64,000 bases of DNA from Coprococcus ammoniilyticus. GTDB lineage: Bacteria > Bacillota > Clostridia > Lachnospirales > Lachnospiraceae. The stretch is taken from positions 124,001 through 188,000 of the forward strand of contig NZ_JAOQJS010000006.1 of the NCBI RefSeq assembly GCF_025567345.1, read 5' to 3'. Made by a program: the position numbers and the translations under genes. Positions 43,948 through 53,416 of this stretch are shown here, piece by piece (the stretch's first letter is position 1; every line of letters starts with the position of its first letter). The notes beneath the pieces are model-generated. The model saw nothing but the letters and a program-made list of their open reading frames with translations, was not told where the DNA came from and made no database searches.

Positions 43948-44367
43948 ATGGTAAACGAAGAAAAGGTCAGATTGATGACCAGACTTGCCATGTACGAACA
44001 ATCTACAGGAAAAGAAGATCTGGAAAAAGGCAGATATTTCAAATCAGACTATGTAAAATACAACTGTCTGAAGACTCTGGTATCGACAACGATATTATTT
44101 GTGGTCGTGGTAGCGGCCTATATTTATTACAATATGGGTAAACTGATCACGGAGCTTGTAGATATGGATCTGTTCGGTCTGGCATATAAACTTCTTATAG
44201 TATATGCGGTTGTTTGCGTAGTATTTATGGTTCTTGCATGGTTTCTATACTCCTATAGATACACCAAGGCAAAGCCTCATATCATAAAGTATAATCAGGA
44301 TCTGAAGAAGCTGATTGCTTTCTATGAGAAAGAGGACAAAACCAAAGGGAAGAAGAGGAGGAAGTAA
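43948..44367 (+). CDS. Two-helix membrane protein of unknown function
   Basis: A 139-residue protein. A polar N-terminus (about 1-45) precedes two helices (about 47-63 and 82-105), and a Lys-rich tail follows. No family is recognised. AAGTAGGAGAAA precedes the ATG. It is 2 bp from the next membrane-protein gene and about 1.1 kb upstream of cdaA, so it may belong to an envelope-related operon. Confidence 0.55.
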   Translation: MVNEEKVRLMTRLAMYEQSTGKEDLEKGRYFKSDYVKYNCLKTLVSTTILFVVVVAAYIYYNMGKLITELVDMDLFGLAYKLLIVYAVVCVVFMVLAWFLYSYRYTKAKPHIIKYNQDLKKLIAFYEKEDKTKGKKRRK

Positions 44368-44369
44368 AC

Positions 44370-45347
44370 ATGGCATCACTTTTGACATTCAGAGATGGAA
44401 TTAAGAATTTTTGCAGTAAATACGATAGGATCGTAGCACCGGCTATCCGGTTCATTCTCGCATTGCTGATGTTCTGGTCCATTGTACATATTACAGGCGG
44501 ACATAATGAAACGATATCCAGCGGACTGGTTATTTTTCTTCTTGCTGTTGTATGTGCATTTATTCCGGAAAGTCTTACTTATGCAATTGGTGGAGTTGTT
44601 GCATTTATGAATTATTTTTCGGGCAATAAAGAAACAGGCATATCATTTATTGTTTTATTTATTATCATGTATTGCCTGTATATCCGGTTTTTCCCGAAAG
44701 CAACATGGGTGGTCATGTATGCCCCATTATTTTTCATTATTAAAATGCAGTATGTGCTTCCGATTCTTGCAGGTATGTTTGTAGGACCGATCGCGATCGT
44801 TCCGTTAGCTTTTGGTGCTGTCTTCTATTATTTTTCATTAGATGCATCCAATTATCTTGCAGAACTGAGTAAGACAACAGATACAGAAAATATGCTTGAA
44901 AGTTATAAATATATATTCCAGCATTTGATTGATAATAAAGATCTTCTGCTTACGATCGTTGTATTTGCAGTTGTTCTTATTATTACGCATGTGATATACA
45001 GATTATCGGTTGAATATTCATGGTATGCGGCAATTATTGTTGGTGGTCTGTTTGAGATCATCTTATTCCTGATTGGAAATGTTGTACTCAATGCAAGCAT
45101 CTCGATTGGAGAGATCCTGCTGGGTTCGATCTGTGCAGTGATCATTGCGGTTGTAGCGCAGTTTTTCAAAACAGTTGTGGATTATTCAAGAGTGGAGAAT
45201 ACACAGTTTGAAGATGAGGAATATTATTATTATGTGAAAGCTGTTCCGAAGATTGTTATGACGAAACAGCAGAAGAACGTAAAAAAGATCAATACAGTAT
45301 CACAGAATACTGCTGATGAAGATTCAGTAAGTGGTGTTACGAGGTAA
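44370..45347 (+). CDS. Polytopic membrane protein of unknown function
   Basis: A 325-residue protein with about nine hydrophobic helices (from about 25 to 270) and a polar C-terminal tail of about 50 residues with EYYYYVKAVPKIVMTKQQKNVKKI. I recognise no transporter motif. A GGAGGAAG site precedes the ATG and the spacing to the preceding gene is 2 bp. A hairpin at 45360-45389 separates it from the cdaA gene. In related genomes similar genes may precede cdaA, but I cannot confirm this. Confidence 0.55.
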   Translation: MASLLTFRDGIKNFCSKYDRIVAPAIRFILALLMFWSIVHITGGHNETISSGLVIFLLAVVCAFIPESLTYAIGGVVAFMNYFSGNKETGISFIVLFIIMYCLYIRFFPKATWVVMYAPLFFIIKMQYVLPILAGMFVGPIAIVPLAFGAVFYYFSLDASNYLAELSKTTDTENMLESYKYIFQHLIDNKDLLLTIVVFAVVLIITHVIYRLSVEYSWYAAIIVGGLFEIILFLIGNVVLNASISIGEILLGSICAVIIAVVAQFFKTVVDYSRVENTQFEDEEYYYYVKAVPKIVMTKQQKNVKKINTVSQNTADEDSVSGVTR

Positions 45348-45359
45348 ATGAATTCTTGC

Positions 45360-45395
45360 ATATGACCTGACGTTTTTGTCAGGTCATATCTTTAT
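45360..45395 (+). terminator. Hairpin between membrane-protein gene and cdaA
   Basis: ATATGACCTGAC and GTCAGGTCATAT pair perfectly around GTTTTT. Only a short pyrimidine stretch (CTTTAT) follows, so termination may be partial. Confidence 0.6.
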
Positions 45396-45461
45396 CCCAC
45401 CATATAGGAAGGCTGATACAGCCTTTGTATATCCGGAATATTTAGAAAGGAGAGATACCGA

Positions 45462-46406
45462 ATGGATAAGATCCTGGCATTTATGAGAACATATTTTGAC
45501 TGGTTTTACATTACCACACCGGATATCAGTGACATTATTGAGATCCTGATCCTTTCATATGTCATCTATAAGATACTGATGTGGTTTAAGAGCAATCGTG
45601 CATGGACACTGTTAAAGGGTATTGTTCTGATCCTGTTATTTACGATTCTGGCATCCCTGTTCCAGTTTAATACGATTCTGTATATATTGAAAAATGTGTT
45701 CAGCATAGGTATTCTGGCAGTTATCATTTTATTTCAGCCGGAGTTCCGGAGGGGACTGGAAACACTTGGACGAAAGAAATTTTTTGATTATATCATGCAT
45801 GAAGATGCAGATGAAAGAAAGCTGAGTGACAAAACGATTTATGAGCTGATCAAGACAGTAACTGTTTTATCAGCGAACCGGACAGGTGCATTGATCGTTA
45901 TTGAAGACAAGGTCGCACTGGGTGAATATATTGATACAGGAATTCCTGTTGATGCGGTTGTAACGAACCAGCTTCTGCTTAATATATTTGAGCATAATAC
46001 ACCGCTTCATGATGGTGCGGTCATTCTCAGAAATAACAGAGTGGTTGCAGCAACCTGTTATCTTCCATTGTCAGCGAATCTCTCTATCAACAAGGAGCTT
46101 GGAACCAGACATCGTGCAGGTGTAGGTATCAGTGAGGTGTCCGATAGTGTAACACTGATCGTATCAGAGGAGACCGGTTCGATCTCGATCGCAAAGGGCG
46201 GCGAGCTGTATCGGAATCTGGATACAGAAAGTGTCCGGAACCATCTGGAACTGTTAAATCAGGAGGATGGAAAGAAAAAGGATGAACGCCGGCAGAAGGA
46301 TGGCAAACGCAAAAAGAAGAATACTGAGAAAAAGACCAGTTCAGGTAATGTAAAAAGTGGAAAGTCTTCTGATAACAGAAAGGAGGCTGACAGCAATGAA
46401 AGATAA
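45462..46406 (+). CDS. cdaA: Diadenylate cyclase CdaA
   Basis: A 314-residue membrane enzyme that makes c-di-AMP from two ATP molecules. Three helices lie at about 22-41, 50-68 and 78-92. The DAC domain follows with DGA (184-186) and RHR (216-218) motifs, both intact. A Lys/Ser-rich tail of about 45 residues (KKKDERRQKDGKRKKKN) extends past the usual end. The gene overlaps cdaR by 11 bp, the standard arrangement. c-di-AMP controls K+ and osmotic balance, and a KdpDE-like pair lies elsewhere in the window. AAAGGAGAG precedes the ATG. Confidence 0.96.
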   Translation: MDKILAFMRTYFDWFYITTPDISDIIEILILSYVIYKILMWFKSNRAWTLLKGIVLILLFTILASLFQFNTILYILKNVFSIGILAVIILFQPEFRRGLETLGRKKFFDYIMHEDADERKLSDKTIYELIKTVTVLSANRTGALIVIEDKVALGEYIDTGIPVDAVVTNQLLLNIFEHNTPLHDGAVILRNNRVVAATCYLPLSANLSINKELGTRHRAGVGISEVSDSVTLIVSEETGSISIAKGGELYRNLDTESVRNHLELLNQEDGKKKDERRQKDGKRKKKNTEKKTSSGNVKSGKSSDNRKEADSNER

Positions 46407-47625
46407 ATTATTCAGTAACTGGGGCTGGAAACTCTTATCATTGATCCTTGGATTTGCTGTCTGGGTCACAGTTTTAAATGTGGATGATTATTCAACCACA
46501 CGGCAGATTAGAGATATACCGGTTACCCTGATCAATACAGATGCGATCACGGATAAGAATCAGTTGTATGATATTGTGTCCGGTGAAACGGTGGACATCA
46601 TTGTAAAGGGCAGACGTTCAGTTGTAAATGCACTTGGAGCTTCTGATTTTACAGCGATTGCGGATATGTCAAAATTGTCAATTACAAATGCTGTAAATAT
46701 TACGGTGACAGCGAATTCATCGTCTGTAAATAACAATATCAGCATTACGATCGTAGATAATGTACTCCAGGTAGAACTGGAGGAGGAACAGACGGCATCC
46801 CTGCCGGTAACGGTTACAACAAAGGGTGAAACGGCAGAAGGATATACGACCGGTATTCCGGTATCTACGCCGAATCTGATAACGGTAAAGGGAGCAGCGA
46901 GCGTGATTGAACGGATCGAAAAGGCAGAGGTACAGGTGGATGTATCCGGACGGACTTCAGATGTAACAGCAACCTGCACACCAATCTTCTATGATGCAAA
47001 TGGTGACGAGATATCCGGTAAGAAGCTGGAAAGCAAGGTGACCGGAGTGTCTGTAACTATACCGGTTTATAAGACGAAAACGGTAGCAGTAAAGCTGGAT
47101 ACAACCGGTGTTCCAGCAGATAATTATAAAGTAGTGAACGCAGAATATGTGCCGAATGAGATAACAGTTGGAGGACCGGCAGATGTGCTGCAGAATCTCA
47201 CGGAGATAACAGTAGATGATATCGATGTATCCGGATGCAGTGAAGATTTGGAAAGTACGATCGAGATATCCAAGTATTTGCCTGATGGAGTTGTTCTGGC
47301 AGATGAGAATACAAGCATCAGCGTCCATGTAGCGATTGAACGGAATATCAGCAGAACAATGACGATATCAGCCAATGATATTACGATTGAGAATAAACTG
47401 ACGGACTATGATTATGCTGTTCAGTTTCCGGAGGGAAATACAGTTGTGATATCAGGGCTTTCTGATGAGGTTGCCAAGCTCACAGCGAAGGATCTGAAGA
47501 TAACGATTGATGCGGAAACATTATCCATTGGTGCAAATACGGTTGAGCTGTCGATAAAAGACAGCGATACATACACAGTGGACAGTACCTGTAAAGTGGA
47601 TATAGAAGTTACGGCAATGCCGTGA
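46396..47625 (+). CDS. cdaR: CdaR, YbbR-domain regulator of CdaA
   Basis: A 409-residue protein with one N-terminal membrane helix (about 9-27, WGWKLLSLILGFAVWVTVLNVDD) and four extracellular YbbR domains of about 80-90 residues each. The domains are marked by repeated IPVTL/LPVTV/VPVYKT-type starts and VDVSG-like ends. CdaR binds CdaA and tunes c-di-AMP synthesis in response to the envelope. I chose ATG 46396, preceded by AGGAGG, because the protein then begins just before the helix. No glmM follows, unlike the Bacillus cdaA-cdaR-glmM operon. Confidence 0.92.
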   Translation: MKDKLFSNWGWKLLSLILGFAVWVTVLNVDDYSTTRQIRDIPVTLINTDAITDKNQLYDIVSGETVDIIVKGRRSVVNALGASDFTAIADMSKLSITNAVNITVTANSSSVNNNISITIVDNVLQVELEEEQTASLPVTVTTKGETAEGYTTGIPVSTPNLITVKGAASVIERIEKAEVQVDVSGRTSDVTATCTPIFYDANGDEISGKKLESKVTGVSVTIPVYKTKTVAVKLDTTGVPADNYKVVNAEYVPNEITVGGPADVLQNLTEITVDDIDVSGCSEDLESTIEISKYLPDGVVLADENTSISVHVAIERNISRTMTISANDITIENKLTDYDYAVQFPEGNTVVISGLSDEVAKLTAKDLKITIDAETLSIGANTVELSIKDSDTYTVDSTCKVDIEVTAMP

Positions 47626-47711
47626 CACAGCAAGGGCAGGCAATAGTAGAACTACAATAGGAAGGTTTCGCTATTGCCTGATCCTGTATTATGCAGAAGG
47701 GAGACTGATAT

Positions 47712-48437
47712 ATGGAACAAATGAATGAGAAAATTGCAAAGTTAAAAGAAATTGTTGCAGGTTCGGAACGTATGGTTTTCTTTGGTGGAGCGGGTGTTTC
47801 TACAGAGAGCGGGATTCCGGATTTCCGCAGTGTGGATGGATTGTATAATCAGAAATACAAATATCCACCTGAAACGATCATCAGTCACAGCTTCTATATG
47901 CGTGACCCGGAAGAGTTTTACCGTTTCTATAAGGATAAGATGATCTATCAAGATGCAAAGCCGAATATGGCACATAAAAAACTTGCAGAACTGGAAGCAC
48001 AGGGGAAACTTGCAGCAATCGTAACACAGAATATTGACGGCCTGCATCAGATGGCAGGAAGTAAGAATGTGATTGAGCTGCATGGTTCGATCCATAGAAA
48101 TTATTGCACAAAATGTCACAAATTCTATGATCTGGATTATATTATTCAATCAGATGGTGTACCAAAATGCAGTTGTGGTGGAATAATTAAGCCGGATGTA
48201 GTATTATATGAAGAGGGTCTGAACAATGACGACATTGAGAATGCGATCCGGTATATTTCGGAGGCAGATACATTGATCATTGGCGGAACCTCGTTGGTTG
48301 TTTATCCTGCCGCCGGACTGATCCGGTATTTCAGAGGAAAACACCTGGTAGTTATTAATATGTCGCCGACACAGACGGACAGTCAGGCAGATCTTCTGAT
48401 CGCTGACAAGATCGGAAAAGTGCTGGGACAATTATAA
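47712..48437 (+). CDS. Sir2-family NAD-dependent protein deacylase
   Basis: A 241-residue cytoplasmic sirtuin that removes acetyl or other acyl groups from lysines. Motifs are GAGVSTESGIPDFRS (26-40), TQNIDGLH (105-112) and the catalytic His124 (ELHGS). Four zinc cysteines are present at 132, 135, 153 and 155 (the last pair has only one residue between). Length matches bacterial CobB/SrtN. A hairpin (CAGGCAATAG/CTATTGCCTG, about 47637-47682) lies between it and cdaR and may limit read-through. The ATG follows AAGGGAGA. Confidence 0.95.
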   Translation: MEQMNEKIAKLKEIVAGSERMVFFGGAGVSTESGIPDFRSVDGLYNQKYKYPPETIISHSFYMRDPEEFYRFYKDKMIYQDAKPNMAHKKLAELEAQGKLAAIVTQNIDGLHQMAGSKNVIELHGSIHRNYCTKCHKFYDLDYIIQSDGVPKCSCGGIIKPDVVLYEEGLNNDDIENAIRYISEADTLIIGGTSLVVYPAAGLIRYFRGKHLVVINMSPTQTDSQADLLIADKIGKVLGQL

Positions 48438-48467
48438 AAATGAAAATAAAACGAAATGGAGAAAGAC

Positions 48468-49304
48468 ATGAACAAACTAGACCTTCAAAAAAAGGCTGTT
48501 GACATCCGTAAGGGAATTGTTTCCTCCGTACATTCTGCAAAAGCAGGACATCCGGGCGGATCACTTTCAGCAGCAGACATTTTTACTTATCTTTATTTTG
48601 AGGAATTACATGTGGATCCGAAGAATCCAAAGGATGAGAACAGAGATCGTTTTGTATTATCCAAAGGACATACAGCACCGGGTTACTATTCAGCCCTTGC
48701 TGAGAGAGGATTTTTCCCGGTTGAGGATCTTCTGACCCTGCGTCATATCGGTTCTTATTTACAGGGACACCCGGATATGAAGCACATTCCTGGTGTGGAC
48801 ATGTCATCCGGTTCTCTCGGACAGGGACTTTCTGCAGCAGTCGGTATGGCACTTGCAGCAAAGATGTCCGGTAAGGAATACAGAACCTACTGTCTGTGCG
48901 GAGACGGGGAGATCCAGGAAGGACAGATCTGGGAGGCTGCCATGTTTGCAGGTCACAGAAAGCTGGATAATCTGTTAGTGATCGTAGATAATAATAACCT
49001 TCAGATCGACGGAACCGTTGAGGACGTATGTTCCCCATATCCGATCGACAAGAAGTTTGAAGCATTTAATTTCCATGTAATTAATATCGACGGAAATGAT
49101 TTTGATCAGATCGATGCAGCATTCAAGGAAGCAAAGGCAACCAAGGGAATGCCGACAGCGATCATCGCCCATACCGTAAAGGGTAAGGGAGTATCCTTCA
49201 TGGAGAACAATGTGGGATGGCATGGCAAAGCTCCGAATGATGAGGAGTATGCGATTGCAATGGAAGAACTGGAAAAGGCAGGTGACGTGTTATGTCAGAA
49301 GTAA
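48468..49304 (+). CDS. Transketolase, N-terminal (thiamine-binding) subunit
   Basis: A 278-residue protein equal to the first half of transketolase. It contains the GHPGGSLS block near residue 28, and GDGEIQEGQIWEAAMFAGHRKLDNLLVIVDNNNLQIDG, the TPP diphosphate and Mg2+ binding motif. With the C-terminal subunit it transfers two-carbon units in the pentose phosphate pathway. ATG 48468 is chosen because GGAG lies 6 bases upstream, over the ATG at 48456. It overlaps the next gene by 13 bp. Split transketolases are common in Clostridia and archaea. Confidence 0.94.
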   Translation: MNKLDLQKKAVDIRKGIVSSVHSAKAGHPGGSLSAADIFTYLYFEELHVDPKNPKDENRDRFVLSKGHTAPGYYSALAERGFFPVEDLLTLRHIGSYLQGHPDMKHIPGVDMSSGSLGQGLSAAVGMALAAKMSGKEYRTYCLCGDGEIQEGQIWEAAMFAGHRKLDNLLVIVDNNNLQIDGTVEDVCSPYPIDKKFEAFNFHVINIDGNDFDQIDAAFKEAKATKGMPTAIIAHTVKGKGVSFMENNVGWHGKAPNDEEYAIAMEELEKAGDVLCQK

Positions 49305-50230
49305 AGAAGATCGCAACAAGAGACAGCTATGGTAATGCATTGGTTGAGCTTGGAAAAGAACATGAGAACCTGATCGTACTGGATGCAGATCTTGCAGCAG
49401 CAACAAAGACCGGAATCTTCAAGAAAGCATTTCCGGAACGCCATGTAGACTGTGGTATTGCAGAATGTAACATGGCAGGCATTGCAGCCGGAATGTCAAC
49501 CTGTGGTTATGTGCCGTTTATGAGCTCCTTTGCAATGTTTGCGGCAGGCAGAGCTTTTGAGCAGGTAAGAAACAGTATCGGATACCCACATCTGAATGTA
49601 AAGATCGGAGCAACTCACGCAGGTATCTCCGTAGGAGAAGACGGAGCAACCCACCAGTGTAATGAAGATCTTGCACTGATGAGAGAGATCCCTGGCATGG
49701 TGGTTATCAATCCATGTGATGATGTAGAAGCAAGAGCAGCCGTAAAGGCAGCATATGAATATGTAGGACCTGTCTATATGAGATTTGGAAGACTGGCAGT
49801 ACCGGTCATTAATGATGAGTCAACCTACAAGTTTGAGATCGGCAAGGGCGTAGAATTACGTTCTGGAAAGGATATTACGATCATAGCAACCGGACTTCCG
49901 GTATCTGAGAGCTTAGAAGCTGCGAAGTTTTTGGCAGAGGACGGGATCGATGCACAGGTGATCAATATCCACACGATCAAACCGCTTGATGAGGAGCTTG
50001 TCGTAAAGGCAGCACAGGCAACCGGCAGAGTGTTCACGGTAGAGGAGCATTCGATCATCGGTGGACTTGGCTCAGCGGTTATGGAATGTTTGGCAGAGAA
50101 GAATCCGGTTAAGGTAACAAGGATCGGTGTTCGCGATACCTTCGGTGAGTCCGGCCCGGCAAAAGACCTGCTTCATAAGTATGAACTCGACGCAGAGGGC
50201 ATCTATAAGCAGATCAAAGCAGCATTATAA
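49292..50230 (+). CDS. Transketolase, C-terminal (pyrimidine-binding) subunit
   Basis: A 312-residue partner of the preceding gene. It contains HVDCGIAECNMAGIAAGMSTCGYVPFMSSFAMFAAGRAFEQVRNSIGYPHLNVKIGATHAGISVGEDGATHQ, the pyrimidine-binding domain with its catalytic Glu (AECN), and the C-terminal transketolase domain from about 185. The two subunits make the active enzyme together. The start lies inside the upstream gene, which suggests translational coupling. It is followed by a 900-bp region with palindromes F and G. Confidence 0.94.
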   Translation: MSEVKKIATRDSYGNALVELGKEHENLIVLDADLAAATKTGIFKKAFPERHVDCGIAECNMAGIAAGMSTCGYVPFMSSFAMFAAGRAFEQVRNSIGYPHLNVKIGATHAGISVGEDGATHQCNEDLALMREIPGMVVINPCDDVEARAAVKAAYEYVGPVYMRFGRLAVPVINDESTYKFEIGKGVELRSGKDITIIATGLPVSESLEAAKFLAEDGIDAQVINIHTIKPLDEELVVKAAQATGRVFTVEEHSIIGGLGSAVMECLAEKNPVKVTRIGVRDTFGESGPAKDLLHKYELDAEGIYKQIKAAL

Positions 50231-50281
50231 AAAAGACGGAATCTAAATAAGACACACATATGTAGTTTTGTTTTCAATAGT

Positions 50282-50459
50282 CTGTCATTAATGAATTATA
50301 AATGGATGAGAATATACGTATTATTCCGTAAGACGCTTCCGCTCGTATCCTCGTGCAGCGGTACATAAAGTTGCAAAAGACGCAACTTAAGTACCGGCCT
50401 CGGATAAAGCTTACTTCATAATAGTATATTCCTCATCCATTTTATTCATTAATGGACAG
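50282..50459 (-). repeat. Palindromic element F (type 1 core, reversed)
   Basis: Arms CTGTCATTAATGAAT... and ...ATTCATTAATGGACAG (one bulge), continuing with AAATGGATGAG and its complement. Read on the minus strand the interior has GCCGGTACTTAAGTTGC, GCAACTTTATGTACCG and then ACGAGCGGAAGCGTC, the same order as element D. It begins about 50 bp after the transketolase stop. Confidence 0.75.
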
Positions 50460-50586
50460 CTCGATGCGCAATACTTTGCATATGTGTGTCTTATTTTAGA
50501 TTCCTGTATATATATTGTAACGCTGCTTTTTCTATTGTGAAACAACCTGTTTAGAAGTTGCTGACTATGACATAAAAATGCACGGT

Positions 50587-50826
50587 ACATTATCGTTATG
50601 GAGCAAGAACTTTCGAGCATCAATGTCTAGGGCAAAAAATGGGAAATAGCATTACTATTATGCAGCAAGCCTGTTCCAACGCCGGTCCTTAGTGAGTCGC
50701 CATAGGCGAGGAACTTAGTACCGTTGCGTTGGAATAGAGTGCAAACGACTTGCGTAATAATATGTGATGTATTTCCCATTTTGTTTCAAAGACATACGAA
50801 CGTGTCTTGCTCCATAAGGATAATGT
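50587..50826 (+). repeat. Palindromic element G (type 1 core)
   Basis: The longest copy, with arms of about 90-100 bp (starting ACATTATC-TTATGGAGCAAG and closing CTTGCTCCATAA-GATAATGT). Inside, TTATTATGC-GCAAG pairs with CTTGCGTAATAATA. The tip is CCAACGC, CGGTCCTTAGTGAG, a TCGCC-ATA-GGCGA stem, CTTAGTACCG and GCGTTGG. The inner arm blocks recur in element H. Open frames on the minus strand inside it are products of the repeat structure, not genes. Confidence 0.8.
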
Positions 50827-51151
50827 TCCTCTATCATAATTCTAAAATTTTCGGCGCAGTTCTTAAATAAGGATAAAGTCGGTTGACAGAAGCCGGAAGT
50901 TTCATTTATCATATCAAGTAGAGTATATCTAAATCTATTATTTCAATAAAATCTTTTCATTCATTGTTCCGTTCATGTTTGGAACAGATACGAAAAATCT
51001 ATAAAAAGATCAAGAAATAAAACTACATAGGGACAGAGAATTGACAGATCAAAGGGACACTTATACTTGTTGTTGTGTACAATCCAGTGAAATAATATAC
51101 GTTGGGCGATAACAGGGGCTTTTATATGTGTACCGGAAAGGGAGGTTGTTT
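50827..51151. other. Intergenic region upstream of the winged-helix/citrate synthase pair
   Basis: About 325 bp without a gene. A GTTCATGTTTGGAACAGATACG segment and a TTGTTGTTGTGTACAAT stretch are present, but I see no convincing -35/-10 pair or known operator. Confidence 0.4.
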
Positions 51152-51673
51152 ATGCAGGAACAGAAAGTCGAACAGGAAATTGATATTACGAAATTATCGA
51201 ATGAATTTACCTACAGAAAATACATGATGAGCAGGGACTCCGTACGGCATTTATTTTCTAAATTAAGTGTTGCAGAATATGTTGCGCTGCAAAGTATAGA
51301 GGCGATCAGCGGAGATTCCGCTATTTATGGAGGAAAGGCATATCTGACCGATTTGTCGGTGCGTATGCAGATGAGTATCCGTAAGACATCAAAGGCAGTC
51401 CGGGATCTCAGAGATCGCGGCTATGTCAAATGGTCACATGATGGAAATGGTACGGACGGCACTTATGTAACGATCACGGATGCCGGTGCGAAACAGCTTC
51501 ATGCTCAGGAAACGATCATTAAGGACTTTTACGGAAATGTAATTAACAAATTCGGCAAAGAGAATATGATCAATCTGTTGATCCTGATGAAGGAGCTGGA
51601 TACGGTCATGGAGAGTGAGATTGAAGAAATGCAGGTGGTGAAGAACGATGATGAGTCTGATGAAAATGAATGA
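51152..51673 (+). CDS. MarR-like winged-helix regulator preceding citrate synthase
   Basis: A 173-residue protein. The winged-helix part (about 35-115) includes LSVAEYVALQSI, LTDLSVRMQMSIRKTSKAVRDLRDRGYVKWSHDG and TYVTITDAGAKQL, a MarR-type layout. ATG 51152 is chosen for AGGGAGG just upstream. The gene overlaps citrate synthase by 26 bp, so the two are translated together. Control of the first citric-acid-cycle step by this protein is an inference from the overlap. A C-terminal acidic tail (DDESDENE) is encoded by the overlap region. Confidence 0.8.
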   Translation: MQEQKVEQEIDITKLSNEFTYRKYMMSRDSVRHLFSKLSVAEYVALQSIEAISGDSAIYGGKAYLTDLSVRMQMSIRKTSKAVRDLRDRGYVKWSHDGNGTDGTYVTITDAGAKQLHAQETIIKDFYGNVINKFGKENMINLLILMKELDTVMESEIEEMQVVKNDDESDENE

Positions 51674-52988
51674 GTATGTGGCAACACAGGAAAAGATATG
51701 CGAGAAAAATGATTATATCGCACCAAGATTATATGATGAATATGGGGTAAACCGCGGACTTCGCGATGACCGCGGAGTTGGTGTATTGACTGGTCTGACG
51801 AACATTTCAAAGATTGTATCCTCTAAGGTGCAGGATGGCAAGAAAGTACCTTGTGATGGAGAACTCTGGTACAGGGGTTATCGGGTGGAGAATCTGATCG
51901 GAAGTCTGGGAGAAGATGAACTGGGATTTGAAAAGGTGGCATATCTCCTGTTGATGGGTGAGCTGCCAAATGCAGAAGAACAGCATGAATTTGAAAGGAT
52001 CATCGGTGGGCTTCGTACACTGCCATCGAATTTTACAAGAGATGTTATCATGAAGGCACCGACAGAGGATATCATGAATTCCATGACACGTAGTATCCTG
52101 ACACTTGCATCCTATGATAAGAATGCAAAGGATACCGGTGTGAATAATTCTCTGCGTCAGTGTATCCAGCTGATCAGTGAATTTCCGATGCTAGCTGTAT
52201 ATGGATATAATGCATATAATCATTATGTAAAGAATGACAGTATGTTCATCCATCGTCCGGCAAAGAATCTGTCAACGGCTGAGAATATTCTCATGCTGCT
52301 TCGTCCGGATAAGAAATATTCCAAGGTAGAGGCAAAGGTACTTGATACGGCACTGATCCTTCATATGGAGCATGGTGGCGGTAATAATTCAACCTTTACA
52401 ACAAGAGTTGTTACATCCTCCGGTTCTGATACCTATTCCACGATGGCGGCTGCCATGTCATCCTTAAAGGGACCAAAGCATGGTGGTGCCAATATCAAGG
52501 TTATGGAAATGATGGATAATATTCGCGAACATATAAAAGACTATGAAGATAAAGATGAGATAGAAGCATACTTAAGCAAGATCCTGAACAAGGAAGCATT
52601 TGACAATAAGGGACTGATCTATGGTATGGGACATGCCGTATATTCCCTGTCAGATCCGAGAGAGCGGGTGTTCAAGGATTATGTCGTTAAGCTGGCTCAT
52701 GAAAAGGGCAGGGAAAAAGATCTCAGGTTGTATGAGAACATAGAGGAGCTTGCCCCGGAGCTGATCGCAAAGCAGCGCAAGATCTTCAAGGGGGTAAGTC
52801 CAAATGTGGATTTCTACAGCGGATTTGTATATGACATGCTGGGAATCCCGATGGAGCTTTATACAGCGATGTTTGCAGTTGCACGTATCGTTGGATGGAG
52901 CGCACACAGGATCGAGGAGCTGATCACGAATAACCGGATCATGCGTCCGGCATATATGAGTATCATGGAGAAAAATCCCCAGATATAA
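51648..52988 (+). CDS. Citrate synthase
   Basis: A 446-residue enzyme that condenses acetyl-CoA with oxaloacetate. Catalytic blocks are MEHGGGNNSTF (His242), GPKHGGAN, GMGHAVYSLSDPR (His329) and PNVDFYSGFVYDMLG (catalytic Asp). The length and the N-terminal LWYRGYRVENLIG fit the Clostridial type. It supplies citrate for glutamate synthesis in an incomplete cycle; no aconitase or isocitrate dehydrogenase gene is near. The start follows AGGTGGTG and lies inside the regulator gene. A terminator follows at 53024. Confidence 0.95.
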   Translation: MMSLMKMNEYVATQEKICEKNDYIAPRLYDEYGVNRGLRDDRGVGVLTGLTNISKIVSSKVQDGKKVPCDGELWYRGYRVENLIGSLGEDELGFEKVAYLLLMGELPNAEEQHEFERIIGGLRTLPSNFTRDVIMKAPTEDIMNSMTRSILTLASYDKNAKDTGVNNSLRQCIQLISEFPMLAVYGYNAYNHYVKNDSMFIHRPAKNLSTAENILMLLRPDKKYSKVEAKVLDTALILHMEHGGGNNSTFTTRVVTSSGSDTYSTMAAAMSSLKGPKHGGANIKVMEMMDNIREHIKDYEDKDEIEAYLSKILNKEAFDNKGLIYGMGHAVYSLSDPRERVFKDYVVKLAHEKGREKDLRLYENIEELAPELIAKQRKIFKGVSPNVDFYSGFVYDMLGIPMELYTAMFAVARIVGWSAHRIEELITNNRIMRPAYMSIMEKNPQI

Positions 52989-53023
52989 ACAATAGCCAAA
53001 AACAAAGCATAGTTTATAACATG

Positions 53024-53077
53024 AAAACAGACAGTTTATAAGGGCCCATTGAGGTTCTTATAAACTGTCTGTTTTTA
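53024..53077 (+). terminator. Intrinsic terminator after citrate synthase
   Basis: AAACAGACAGTTTATAAG and CTTATAAACTGTCTGTTT pair perfectly around a 15-base loop and are followed by a T run. Confidence 0.92.
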
Positions 53078-53416
53078 TGTATGGATTGTTGTATCAGTTA
53101 TAAAATAAATCAGATAATACAGAAGAAAATTTACAGAAGGAAATATACAGAAGGAATCTGCGTAAACATACATTTTACATAAATAGAAATGCAACAGATC
53201 ACATATACTTAGAAAGAAATGTAAAATTTTTAGATGCTTTTCAGAGGGGACCGAAAGTGCCGGAAATATGGGGAATCATTTGGAGGATGCTGGTAATGCA
53301 TCGAAAATGAATGATTTTACTACAATTTTACAAAAAATTTTCAAGTGATTGATAGCAGCAAAAAACGGGATGGTGTAAATTGAAAAACAGTGAAGCAGAA
53401 GAGAGATAGATGACGT
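53078..53416. other. AT-rich intergenic region before the HD-domain gene
   Basis: About 340 bp without a gene. It has several AT-rich repeats of the form ATTTACAGAAGGAAATATACAGAAGGAA (about 53130-53157, a short tandem), but no clear promoter or operator. Confidence 0.4.

Noticed and set aside
50411..50912. Two minus-strand open frames of 70 and 65 codons
   Set aside because: They lie in or between palindromes F and G and their reading frames come from repeat arms.
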